Positions 46,149-55,349 of a DNA stretch of 64,000 nucleotides are shown here, one piece after another. The DNA comes from UBA4416 sp038327195 (GTDB taxonomy: Bacteria; Bacteroidota; Bacteroidia; B-17B0; Aurantibacillaceae), in the NCBI GenBank assembly GCA_038327195.1, contig JBBQKU010000011.1, positions 45,455-109,454 on the forward strand. The letters run 5' to 3'. The notes beneath the pieces were generated by a model. It saw nothing but the letters and a program-made list of their open reading frames with translations, made no database searches and was not told the origin of the DNA. Positions within the stretch are counted from its first letter, which is position 1. Every line of letters starts with the position of its first letter. Made by a program: the position numbers and the translations under genes.

Positions 46149-48772
46149 TGAAAAGAAAATTAAATATATTTTTTATCTGTTTTATATTCTTATTGAATAT
46201 TTCAATTGCTCAATCTCCTCTAGACTGTTCCACTTCTACGGTTTCAGCGTGTGCAGGAAATCCATCATTCCCATTTACAATGAATACTTCTACAACTAGT
46301 TATGGTGCTATTATGGATTTACCAGGCAACTCCACAAGTAGTATTAGTAACCCTGCAACAAACCCAACTGGGATAAATTCAGGCTGCTTATTAGCTGGAG
46401 AATTGAATGCAACTTGGGTGACGGTAAATATTAGTTCTTCAGGTACATTAGAGTTTAACATTGCTCAATTAGGGTATACAGATTGGGCAATGTGGCCATT
46501 AACCCCTTCAACTTGCGCTGATATTCAAAATAATACACTTGCTCCAGTTACTTGTAATTGGAATGCCTCTTCTACAGGTGGCACTGGTATTGGACCTGTT
46601 CCGCTTGGTGCAAATCCAGGGAATTTTCAACCAGGCTTGACTGTTACCGCAGGGCAATCTTTTATTATTTGTGTTACAAATTTTAGTAATGTAAACGGTA
46701 CTATTAATATGGCATTTACTGGAACGGCAGGAACTTCATGTGTTCCTTTTTCTTCAACAACCAGTCAAACAATTTGTCCGGCTGCTACAGCAACCCTTAC
46801 TGCAAGTTCAAACTTAGCTGGTGCTTCTTATACGTGGATGCCTGGTGGCTTTACTACTCAAACTATTACTGTTTCGCCTGCTGCAACAACTATATACACA
46901 GTTACTGTTGGAGGAACTAATACTATAACCACCACTTATACTACTAATGTTTCTACAAGTACTGTAACTGTTTTACCTAATCCAACAATTACTTTAACTA
47001 GTAACAGTATGATTTGCCCGACTGGAACAATTATTTTAAGCTCAAGTCCAGGCTTTACAAACTATGCATGGTCTGGCCCTCCTGTTTATACTCAAACGAC
47101 TTCCATTACTAGTGCTACTATTACTGGGGCTAGTGCGGGTATGGCGGGCACTTATACTGTCATTGGAAGAACAGCGCAAGGTTGCACGGCTACTGCCACA
47201 ACAACTGTTGGATTAATTCCTATTTCAAATGTTATAACACCTGCTACCTTCACCGTTTGTCAAGGAGGGGGTATTTTCCTAACGTCTACTACTACTATTA
47301 CGCCTACCAGCTATAGTTGGAGCGGACCGTTAGCGTTTACTTCTTCAATTCAAAATCCAACTGTAACAACATCATCAATTCCTACAAATAGTGGTACCTA
47401 TTCTGTTACGGTTAGCTATACCTCTGGAACAAATACTTGCGTCTATAATAATACAACAACTGTAACGGTTACTCCAGCAACTCCAGCAACATTACCAAGT
47501 ATACCAACAGTTTGTAATAATGGAACCATCAGTTTAAATGCGCCTGGTGGCGGAACATCATATAATTGGAGTGGTCCAAATAGCTTCACATCTTCGTCTC
47601 AAAGTCCTAACCTTACTAATGCTGATATAGTTAATAATGGAGTCTACACAGTAACTATAACAACCGGTTTGTGTGTTAATATTGGTACTGTTTCGGTAAC
47701 TGTTTACAATATATTAAGCATAAGTAATTCTCCAACTATTTCAACTATTTGTTTTGGCAAAAATTCAATTTTAAGTTCTACAGGACTTGGCGGTAGTGGA
47801 ATATATAATTACGTATGGTCGCCAATTACTGGGTTATCTAGTCCTAATTCAGGTACTACAACAGTTACAGGGTCAACTTCTACAGTTTATTCTGTTACAC
47901 TATCAGATGCTAACTGCCCAATAACTATCAATCCAGTTGGAACAGTAACTGTAAACGTTAATCCAACACCAATTATTACAATGACAACTTCAAATAATAG
48001 AGGTTGCGAGGTTTTTTGTACGGATTTAATAAGTTCAAGTATTCCTGCTTCAACAAACTGTCAATGGCGTTTTTCAAATAATTTATTTTCAGGAAATTGC
48101 AATAGCTCAAACTTTTGCTTCCCAACACATGGTGTTTATGGCGCAACGCTAACAGTTACAGATATAAATGGCTGTGTCGATTCTTTAAAAAATAATTCGT
48201 TTATTTTGGTTGATCCTAAACCAAGTCCTGATTTTAGTTGGACTCCAGATAACCCAACTATATTAGTTAATGAAGTAAGTTTTTTTGATCAATCTTCAAT
48301 TGGATTACCAATCATAAATTGGCATTGGGATTTTGGTGATGTTTTTGTGTTGGAGGAGAAAGACACATCTAATATTCCAAAACCAATACATGTATATGAA
48401 AATGTTTATACATATAGCGTTTCGTTAGAAGTAACTAACAGTTTTGGATGCAAAAACTCAGTTATTAAACTTTTGAAAATTGAAGATGAATTTGCATTAT
48501 TTATTCCAAACACTTTTACACCTACAAAACCTGATGGAAACAATGATGTTTTTAAACCAAGTGGTATTGGCTTTAAAAGTGATAGTTTTGAAATGAGAAT
48601 TTACGACAGGTGGGGTGAATTAGTTTTTAAAACTAATGATGTAAATAAAGGATGGGATGGTTCCATTAAAGGTGGTAAAATTGCCAAACAAGACACTTAT
48701 GTTTATAAAATAACAGTAAATGATTATAAAAATAAGGAAAGAGAATTTGTAGGGCATGTAACTATTTTATAA
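46148..48772 (+). CDS. Giant Ser/Thr-rich adhesin-like T9SS protein, copy 1
   Basis: 874 residues. Signal peptide FICFIFLLNISIAQ. Then a domain with SPLDCSTSTVSACAG, several Ig-like/PKD repeats of about 85 residues rich in Thr, Ser, Gly and Asn (repeated SWSGP/NWSGPNSFTSSSQ pattern), a PKD domain (NWHWDFGDVF), and a C-terminal gliding-motility-associated domain (FALFIPNTFTPTKPDGNNDVF, RWGELVFKTNDVNKGWDGS). It should be exported by T9SS and anchored or released at the surface. The C-terminal 250 residues are nearly identical to those of the next gene. Composition differs from neighbours because of the Thr/Ser content. Confidence 0.9.
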   Translation: MKRKLNIFFICFIFLLNISIAQSPLDCSTSTVSACAGNPSFPFTMNTSTTSYGAIMDLPGNSTSSISNPATNPTGINSGCLLAGELNATWVTVNISSSGTLEFNIAQLGYTDWAMWPLTPSTCADIQNNTLAPVTCNWNASSTGGTGIGPVPLGANPGNFQPGLTVTAGQSFIICVTNFSNVNGTINMAFTGTAGTSCVPFSSTTSQTICPAATATLTASSNLAGASYTWMPGGFTTQTITVSPAATTIYTVTVGGTNTITTTYTTNVSTSTVTVLPNPTITLTSNSMICPTGTIILSSSPGFTNYAWSGPPVYTQTTSITSATITGASAGMAGTYTVIGRTAQGCTATATTTVGLIPISNVITPATFTVCQGGGIFLTSTTTITPTSYSWSGPLAFTSSIQNPTVTTSSIPTNSGTYSVTVSYTSGTNTCVYNNTTTVTVTPATPATLPSIPTVCNNGTISLNAPGGGTSYNWSGPNSFTSSSQSPNLTNADIVNNGVYTVTITTGLCVNIGTVSVTVYNILSISNSPTISTICFGKNSILSSTGLGGSGIYNYVWSPITGLSSPNSGTTTVTGSTSTVYSVTLSDANCPITINPVGTVTVNVNPTPIITMTTSNNRGCEVFCTDLISSSIPASTNCQWRFSNNLFSGNCNSSNFCFPTHGVYGATLTVTDINGCVDSLKNNSFILVDPKPSPDFSWTPDNPTILVNEVSFFDQSSIGLPIINWHWDFGDVFVLEEKDTSNIPKPIHVYENVYTYSVSLEVTNSFGCKNSVIKLLKIEDEFALFIPNTFTPTKPDGNNDVFKPSGIGFKSDSFEMRIYDRWGELVFKTNDVNKGWDGSIKGGKIAKQDTYVYKITVNDYKNKEREFVGHVTIL

Positions 48773-48874
48773 GATTGATTTTGTTGAATAAAATGATTTT
48801 AATCAGAAATAAAAAATCAAAATAATAATAATTTTATGCAAGTTATAAAAGAAATATTTTAGCTCGAAAAAAGT

Positions 48875-51397
48875 ATGACATTTTTAAAAATAGTATTTAC
48901 CTCGTTTTTTTTAATAATTGCATTTAGTAATTATTCTCAATCAACTTGTGCAGGAGCTGCGCCATTCTGTTCTGGTCCTACTTCGGTAACTTTTCCTGCA
49001 ACAACTGCAGGTACTTCGGCAGCTGCTGGGCCAAATTATGGATGCCTAGGCTCCCAACCAAATCCTGCTTGGTATTACTTTCAAGTATCAACTGCGGGAA
49101 CAATTATTATTGATATTGCTGGAACCGGCGGCGGTGATGTTGACTTTATTTGTTGGGGACCATTTACGTCTCCTACTGGAGATTGTGGTAATTTAACAGC
49201 AGGAAACACTGTAGATTGTAGTTATTCGGGATCTCCTACTGAAACATGTACAATTTCTGGTGCTGTTGTAGGTCAATACTATATGCTATTGATTACCAAT
49301 TTTTCTGGTATCGTACAAAATATAACCTTCGGTCAAGATATAGGCAGTACTGGATCAACAAATTGTGGGCTACTTTCTTCTGGTGTAACAAGTGCAACTA
49401 TTTGCCCTGGAGCAACAACTTCAATTACGGCCACATCAAATATTACTGGTCCTACCTATTTATGGAATCCCGGAGGAGCCACAACTAGCACCATTTCTGT
49501 CAATCCACTGGTCACCACTGTATATTCTGTAACAATTAGTGGGATAAATCCCGTCACTTTAACTCCTACAGTTGTTGTAAATACAGGAACTATTACTGTT
49601 TTAACAATACCAACTCTTACGCTTTCAAGTAATAGTTTATTATGTCCAGGAAGTACGATAAACCTTATTGCATCTCCAAGCTTTACAAGTTATGTTTGGA
49701 CTGGTCCACCAGCCTTCACTTCAACAACAACAGTAGCAAATGTGTCAATTCCATCGGCTACAACTAGCATGGTTGGAACATATTCAGTAATTGGCCATTC
49801 AGTATTAGGCTGTACTATAATTGCTACAACGACAGTTGGTTTAATTCCAACTTCTACCATTACGACTACGCCAAGCTACACCATCTGCCAAGGAGGAACT
49901 CAAGTTTTCAATTCTACAAATGCGACTGGCGCATCATCCTATTCATGGGCTGGACCTTTAGGTTACATATCTGCTGTTCAAAATCCAACTATAGCTGGTA
50001 TTAACCCAACTCAGGCTGGTATTTATACTGTAACGGCAAATTTTATTGTTGGAACTAGTACTTGTGTGACTCAAAACACCTGTAATGTTATAGTTATTCC
50101 AGCATTACCAGCAGCCTTAGCGCCTATTTCAACAATTTGCAATAATGGAACCATTAATTTAGCATCTCCTGGAGGAGGAACTGCTTATAGTTGGACTGGG
50201 CCAAATAGTTTTACTTCAACTACACAAAATCCTTCTATTACAAATGCAGGTATTGTTAATAATGGAACTTACACTGTAACCATAACAACTGGACTATGTG
50301 TAAATGTAGGTACTGTAGCAATTACGGTTTACAACAATCTTAATTTTTCAAGCTTGCCGATTAATACTACTGTTTGTTATGGTAAAAATGGAACACTTTC
50401 TGCAAATGGCATGGGAGGAAGTGGAACTTATAATTATGTATGGTCACCAACAACTGGATTATCAAATCCTAATTCAGCTACAACTACGGTTACTGGTTCA
50501 ACTACAACAGTATATACAATTACACTTTCGGATGCGATATGTCCAATTACCTTAAGTCCTATAGCTACGGCAACAGTTGTTGTTAATCCAACTCCCGTAA
50601 TAACGATGACGACATCCAATAACCGAGGTTGCGAAGCTTTTTGTACAGACTTAATTAGTTCTAGTATACCAGTTTCTACAAGTTGTCAATGGCGTTTTTC
50701 TAATAATTTAGTGTATGGTAGTTGCAATTCAACTAGCTTTTGTTTCCTAACTCACGGTGTGTATGGAGCAACTCTTACAGTAACTGATATTAATGGTTGT
50801 ATAGATTCGTTAAAAAATAATGCATATGTAATTGTTGATCCGAAACCATCGGCAGATTTTGGATGGACTCCAGACAATCCAACAATATTAATTAACGAAG
50901 TAAGCTTCTTCGACCAATCTACTATTGGTTTGCCGATTTCAAATTGGCATTGGGATTTTGGTGATTTTTTTGTGAATACGGCTAATGATACCTCTAATAT
51001 TAAAAACCCTACTCATATTTATGAAAATGCATACAATTATAGTGTCACATTAACAGTAGTTAATAGTTTTGGTTGCAGAGATTCAGTAATGAAATTATTA
51101 AAAGTAGAAGACGAATTTGCCTTATTTATTCCTAATACATTTTCGCCTACCAGGCCAGATGGTAATAATGATGTTTTTAAAGTAAGTGGGATGGGATTTT
51201 TAAGTGACAGTTTTGAAATGATGATTTACGATCGTTGGGGTGAGCTAGTATTTAAAACAAATGATGTAAATAAAGGTTGGGATGGTTCAATAAAAGGTGG
51301 AAAAATGGCTAAACAAGACACTTATGTTTATAAAATAAAAGCGAAAGATTTTAAAAATAAAAAAAGAGAATTTGTAGGGCATATTAATGTTTTGTAA
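48875..51397 (+). CDS. Giant Ser/Thr-rich adhesin-like T9SS protein, copy 2
   Basis: 840 residues, a tandem paralogue of the previous gene. Signal peptide VFTSFFLIIAFSNYSQ. The N-terminal domain differs (TCAGAAPFCSGPTSVTFPATTAG, with GCLGSQPNPAWYYFQ and DVDFICWGPF), a pattern seen in bacterial surface proteins with a jelly-roll-like first module. The repeat region and C-terminus then follow copy 1 closely (NTSNNRGCE/FCTDLISSSIP, NWHWDFGDFF, FALFIPNTFSPTRPDGNNDVF). The start ATG is at 48875. A strong terminator lies at 51420-51457. Confidence 0.9.
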   Translation: MTFLKIVFTSFFLIIAFSNYSQSTCAGAAPFCSGPTSVTFPATTAGTSAAAGPNYGCLGSQPNPAWYYFQVSTAGTIIIDIAGTGGGDVDFICWGPFTSPTGDCGNLTAGNTVDCSYSGSPTETCTISGAVVGQYYMLLITNFSGIVQNITFGQDIGSTGSTNCGLLSSGVTSATICPGATTSITATSNITGPTYLWNPGGATTSTISVNPLVTTVYSVTISGINPVTLTPTVVVNTGTITVLTIPTLTLSSNSLLCPGSTINLIASPSFTSYVWTGPPAFTSTTTVANVSIPSATTSMVGTYSVIGHSVLGCTIIATTTVGLIPTSTITTTPSYTICQGGTQVFNSTNATGASSYSWAGPLGYISAVQNPTIAGINPTQAGIYTVTANFIVGTSTCVTQNTCNVIVIPALPAALAPISTICNNGTINLASPGGGTAYSWTGPNSFTSTTQNPSITNAGIVNNGTYTVTITTGLCVNVGTVAITVYNNLNFSSLPINTTVCYGKNGTLSANGMGGSGTYNYVWSPTTGLSNPNSATTTVTGSTTTVYTITLSDAICPITLSPIATATVVVNPTPVITMTTSNNRGCEAFCTDLISSSIPVSTSCQWRFSNNLVYGSCNSTSFCFLTHGVYGATLTVTDINGCIDSLKNNAYVIVDPKPSADFGWTPDNPTILINEVSFFDQSTIGLPISNWHWDFGDFFVNTANDTSNIKNPTHIYENAYNYSVTLTVVNSFGCRDSVMKLLKVEDEFALFIPNTFSPTRPDGNNDVFKVSGMGFLSDSFEMMIYDRWGELVFKTNDVNKGWDGSIKGGKMAKQDTYVYKIKAKDFKNKKREFVGHINVL

Positions 51398-51419
51398 AAT
51401 ATGTTTGATAACCTTTAAT

Positions 51420-51457
51420 AAATCCTTTCTGTTTATACAGAAAGGATTTTTATTTTT
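51420..51457 (+). terminator. Rho-independent terminator after the adhesin pair
   Basis: Perfect 12-base stem AAATCCTTTCTG / CAGAAAGGATTT (51420-51449) with a 6-base loop, then a T-rich tract on the plus strand. Only 22 bases after the stop of the adhesin gene. Confidence 0.85.
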
Positions 51458-51485
51458 GAATAATATTTTAATCATTATACATTTT
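51456..51485 (+). promoter_or_regulatory. Promoter of thyA
   Basis: TTG at 51456-51458 and TACATTTT at 51478-51485 separated by 19 bases, matching TTG-N19-TAnnTTTG with one mismatch. The ATG of thyA at 51491 follows almost immediately. Confidence 0.5.
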
Positions 51486-51490
51486 TAATC

Positions 51491-52285
51491 ATGCAACAGT
51501 ATCACGATTTGATGCGCCACGTTTTAGCAAATGGTGTAAAAAAAGAAGATCGCACAGGAACAGGAACAATCAGTGTTTTTGGCTACCAAACACGTTATAA
51601 TTTAGCTGATGGATTTCCTTTATTAACAACGAAAAAACTACATACTAAATCAATTATTCATGAGTTATTATGGTTTTTAAAAGGAGACACAAACATTAAA
51701 TATTTAAAAGATAATGGGGTGCGTATTTGGGATGAATGGGCAGATGCAGAAGGAAACCTGGGGCCTGTTTATGGTTATCAATGGCGCAGTTGGCCAACGC
51801 CTGATGGAAAACATATCGATCAAATATCACAGGTTATTGATATGATAAAAAACAATCCAGATTCTCGACGACTAATTGTGAGCGCTTGGAATGTTGCAGA
51901 TATTAATAATATGAAATTGCCTCCTTGTCACGCATTTTTTCAATTTTATGTAGCTAACGGAAAATTAAGTTGTCAATTATATCAAAGAAGTGCTGATATA
52001 TTTTTAGGAGTTCCTTTTAATATTGCTTCTTACGCCGTTCTTACTATGATGGTTGCGCAAGTTTGCAACTTACAATTAGGTGATTTTGTTCATACATTAG
52101 GAGATGCGCATATTTATTCAAATCATGTTGAACAAGCTAATTTACAGTTAACAAGAGACTTTAGACCATTACCAAATTTAAAAATAAATCCAAATGTAAA
52201 ATCTATTTTTGATTTTACTATAGATGATTTTGAATTAGAAAATTACAATCCGCATCCACATATAAAAGCAGAAGTAGCTGTATAA
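51491..52285 (+). CDS. thyA: Thymidylate synthase
   Basis: 264 residues, the usual ThyA length. Nucleophile Cys in LPPCHAFFQFYV, phosphate-binding Arg in QRSADIFLGVPFNIASYA and the fold start KKEDRTGTGTISVFGYQ are all present. It methylates dUMP to dTMP using methylene-THF. A dihydrofolate reductase gene is not next to it. frr follows after 44 bases. Confidence 0.98.
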   Translation: MQQYHDLMRHVLANGVKKEDRTGTGTISVFGYQTRYNLADGFPLLTTKKLHTKSIIHELLWFLKGDTNIKYLKDNGVRIWDEWADAEGNLGPVYGYQWRSWPTPDGKHIDQISQVIDMIKNNPDSRRLIVSAWNVADINNMKLPPCHAFFQFYVANGKLSCQLYQRSADIFLGVPFNIASYAVLTMMVAQVCNLQLGDFVHTLGDAHIYSNHVEQANLQLTRDFRPLPNLKINPNVKSIFDFTIDDFELENYNPHPHIKAEVAV

Positions 52286-52329
52286 AAATAGCTAGAAAAC
52301 AATTACATTTACATAAATAAAAAAACAGA

Positions 52330-52890
52330 ATGAGCGATATTAAAACAGTATTAGAAAGTGCGAAATCTCAAATGGAGAAAACCATTTCACATTTAGAGTC
52401 AGATTTAGCGAAAATTAGAGCAGGAAAAGCAAATCCACAAATGCTAGACAATATTATGGTGGAATGTTATGGAAGTAAATCACCTTTAAGTAGCACTGCA
52501 AGTGTAAATACTCAAGACTCAAGAACCATTATTGTTCAGCCTTGGGATAAATCAATGCTAATACCAATTGAAAAAGCTATTCAAGCGGCCAACTTGGGTT
52601 TTAATCCACAAAATGACGGAGTTTTGATTCGTATAATTGTTCCACCTTTAACCGAAGAACGCAGAAAAGACTTAGTAAAAACTTCTAAAGGAGCTGGCGA
52701 AGATGCAAAAGTTAGTTTACGTAATATTCGTAAAGAATCTATTGACAAAATTAAAGCATTACAAAAAGCTGGTTTACCAGAAGATGAGGCAAAATCGGGT
52801 GAAGCAAACATGCAAAAGATTACTGATGAATATTCTTCAAAATGTGATAAACACTTAGAACAAAAAGAAAAAGAAATTTTAACCGTTTAA
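52330..52890 (+). CDS. frr: Ribosome recycling factor
   Basis: 186 residues, full length. TISHLESDLAKIRAGKANPQMLDNIMVECYG and PPLTEERRKDLVKTSKGAGEDAKVSLRNIRK are the RRF signatures, given here as residues about 19-49 and 110-139. It splits post-termination ribosomes with EF-G. pyrH is not next to it as in many bacteria. A long terminator hairpin lies 36 bases downstream. Confidence 0.98.
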   Translation: MSDIKTVLESAKSQMEKTISHLESDLAKIRAGKANPQMLDNIMVECYGSKSPLSSTASVNTQDSRTIIVQPWDKSMLIPIEKAIQAANLGFNPQNDGVLIRIIVPPLTEERRKDLVKTSKGAGEDAKVSLRNIRKESIDKIKALQKAGLPEDEAKSGEANMQKITDEYSSKCDKHLEQKEKEILTV

Positions 52891-52926
52891 TTAAAAAAGA
52901 TAATTAATAATTGAAATAATGTAGAT

Positions 52927-52964
52927 AAAAGAGTGAATTTTATAAATAAAATCCACTCTTTTTT
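52927..52964 (+). terminator. Terminator after frr
   Basis: AAAAGAGTG / CACTCTTTT stem (52927-52935 with 52954-52962) extended inside by ATTTTAT / ATAAAAT, followed by a T-run on the plus strand. Between it and the sigma gene (about 220 bases) no other gene is seen. Confidence 0.8.
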
Positions 52965-53187
52965 ATTTCATTCCCTCATTCAAAATGATGTTTCGCCATC
53001 AAAATTAATTATTTCACTCAGTCTGCATGAAAATAATAGGTTTGAAAATCAGAGACTTAACATCTTACTAACATCTAATTTAAATATTAGTGTAACTATT
53101 TAAGGCGTTTCGCATTATAACTTCATAATGCTCTTAAACGCAGTTTACTATATGGAATTTTCCCCGCGATACCACCATACCGCCGAT

Positions 53188-53730
53188 ATGTTGCAAACTG
53201 AGCAACAATTAATTGAGGCTGCGAAACTTAATCCAGAACATTTTGGGCCTTTATACGACAAGTATTACAAACAAATATTTGGTTATGTATACCAACGAAT
53301 GGATTGCAAGGATACAGCCTTTGATTTGACATCACAGGTATTTTTAAAAGCACTTACTAATATTGAAAAATATGAATATAAAGGCGTGCCATTTGGAAGC
53401 TGGTTATACCGTATTGCACATAGCGAAGTAATGCAACTTTTTAGAACTAAAAAAAACTTAAGAACTGTAAATGCAGACATAAGTGATTTAAGAAATATTT
53501 GCGAAGAAGTTGAACAAGAATACATGGAAGAATATAAAAGCATATTAATGACAGTTATCAAAGATTTGCCTGAAGATGATTTACAACTTATAGAACTACG
53601 ATTTTTTGAAAAAAGACCATTTAAAGAAATTGCAGAAATACTTAATTTAACAGAAACAAATGCGAAAGTAAAATTATATCGCATACTTGATAGAGTAAAA
53701 AAAACGCTTACTAAAAAACAGATTTCATGA
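53188..53730 (+). CDS. Sigma-70 family RNA polymerase sigma factor (ECF-like)
   Basis: I start at ATG 53188 (MLQTEQQLIEAAKLNPE), 180 residues, because this is how Bacteroidota relatives begin; ATGs at 53128 and 53152 would only add an odd leader. Region 2 is EHFGPLYDKYYKQIFGYVYQRM with a -10 recognition helix AFDLTSQVFLKALTN, and region 4 is LRFFEKRPFKEIAEILNLTETNAKVKLYRILDRVKK, given as two parts around residues 130-170. There is no region 3. The gene overlaps the lipoprotein start (ATGA) and heads a locus in which a downstream membrane protein may be its anti-sigma factor. No own promoter motif identified. Confidence 0.9.
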   Translation: MLQTEQQLIEAAKLNPEHFGPLYDKYYKQIFGYVYQRMDCKDTAFDLTSQVFLKALTNIEKYEYKGVPFGSWLYRIAHSEVMQLFRTKKNLRTVNADISDLRNICEEVEQEYMEEYKSILMTVIKDLPEDDLQLIELRFFEKRPFKEIAEILNLTETNAKVKLYRILDRVKKTLTKKQIS

Positions 53731-55337
53731 ATAAATTTTTAAATAATATTTTATTCTTTTTCATCTTAACCTCTGGTTTTTATGGCTGTAATTCGAATAA
53801 TTCAAAGGAAAATAATGGTAATAATAATGTTAGTATAAAGGATACTATAATTGAAATGAATAATGAGACTCCCAATAACCTTGATTCTAGTGAAACTATA
53901 GCTATAAATAATAATAAAATAAATTTAAACGAAGAAAATATAAACTCAATTTCGGATATTTTTAAAAAATATAGAAAAAAAGCATCCATATTTACAATCA
54001 ATAGCAGAAAGGATACCATTATAAAATGTAAAGAAGGTACTATTATTACAATTCCAGCAAATTCTTTTGAAAGAACAAATAATCAAACTTTATTAGATGG
54101 GAATATTAAATTATGTATATATGAATATTACACTATTTCAGATATATTGTTAGCTAACTTAACTACTAGCAGTAGAGGTAATATGATTGAAACTGGTGGG
54201 ATGTTTTTTCTATTAGCAACAGGAAAGGATAGTAACGACAGTTTAAAACTAAAAAAGGGAAAAGATATTACAATTGCCATACCAACTCCTCAAACTAAAA
54301 ATACTGACGGAATGCAGTTATTTAATGGGGTTCATGATAGCTCTGGAATTAATTGGGAACTAAACAATGGAATTACTGGCTTTGCTCAAAGGTGGAGAGC
54401 AGGAATCCGAAATTTTTCAATGAATTCCAATATTGATAAATCTTTTATATTTCCCGATCTACTGCCTAAAAAAACACCTGCTCTCATTTATAATTCTCAA
54501 CAAACCTACACAACAGAAATATTGATGCCTATAAGAGAACTTATTCAAAATAATAGTGAAATTATAAGGGGTGCACTTGGCTTCATTGACACGCTAGGTA
54601 TTTTGCATGGTTATTTAACGGGTAACAAAAAAAATAAGTTTGTATTTAAAACCGATTACACGCCTTCGGTTTCTGAAAATATAACTGTAAACGTTGCAGT
54701 AAGTTTTAAGGTAAAAATGAAAAAGAAATCTGATGTTAACATATACTTCTTTGATAAGTTATTCAAAATGGGAAAAGGCAATCCCGATAGTTTAGTTTCA
54801 GTAATTTTAACTTTTACGCCTAAAATTAAAAAAATAAATTACGAAAAAATTAATAGCGCATATAATAACAAAGCAATTGGTGTTTCTACCTATAAAAACA
54901 GATTATTAAAAATCAGAAAAAGTCAATTAGTTTATGAAAAACATATAAAACTTTTGGAAACAAGCCCATTATCTAATATTAATACTGCTAAAGAGTATCT
55001 ACTTTTAAGCACTCAAAAATTGGGGTGGATAAATTGTGATAGATTTTACAATAATACAAACAACATTAATTATTTAGTTAAGTTAAATCAAGAAGCCAAT
55101 TTACTAATTGTATTCAATAACATTAAATCAATTTTATCAAGTGATAGTAAAGGAATTTTTCATAATGTACCGTTAGGCGAAAAAATCACTATTGTAGCAT
55201 TAAAAACATATCAAGGAAAAATAATGCTTGCTATGCATGAAACGTTTATATCGGAAAAACCATTTGAGAACCTTCAATTCAAATATATAACATTAAAAGA
55301 ATACAAATTAAAACTTCAGAACTTAAATAGCATTTAA
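53727..55337 (+). CDS. Lipoprotein with conserved sensor-like domain
   Basis: 536 residues. Lipobox GFYGC with Cys21, then an Asn-rich linker. The domain at residues about 95-240 has TIITIPANSF, GNIKLCIYEYYTISDILL and NMIETGGMFFLLATG. The following region is helical with beta parts and repeated Lys/Ile/Asn. The same domain pattern (IIIPKNAF, GDVEIQFREFHNQADIIASG, LESAGMIDI) occurs in the membrane protein encoded next, so the two share a homologous extracytoplasmic module. Start overlaps the sigma gene stop, so they are coupled. Function not recognised. Confidence 0.85.
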   Translation: MNKFLNNILFFFILTSGFYGCNSNNSKENNGNNNVSIKDTIIEMNNETPNNLDSSETIAINNNKINLNEENINSISDIFKKYRKKASIFTINSRKDTIIKCKEGTIITIPANSFERTNNQTLLDGNIKLCIYEYYTISDILLANLTTSSRGNMIETGGMFFLLATGKDSNDSLKLKKGKDITIAIPTPQTKNTDGMQLFNGVHDSSGINWELNNGITGFAQRWRAGIRNFSMNSNIDKSFIFPDLLPKKTPALIYNSQQTYTTEILMPIRELIQNNSEIIRGALGFIDTLGILHGYLTGNKKNKFVFKTDYTPSVSENITVNVAVSFKVKMKKKSDVNIYFFDKLFKMGKGNPDSLVSVILTFTPKIKKINYEKINSAYNNKAIGVSTYKNRLLKIRKSQLVYEKHIKLLETSPLSNINTAKEYLLLSTQKLGWINCDRFYNNTNNINYLVKLNQEANLLIVFNNIKSILSSDSKGIFHNVPLGEKITIVALKTYQGKIMLAMHETFISEKPFENLQFKYITLKEYKLKLQNLNSI

Positions 55338-55349
55338 AATTCAAATAAA

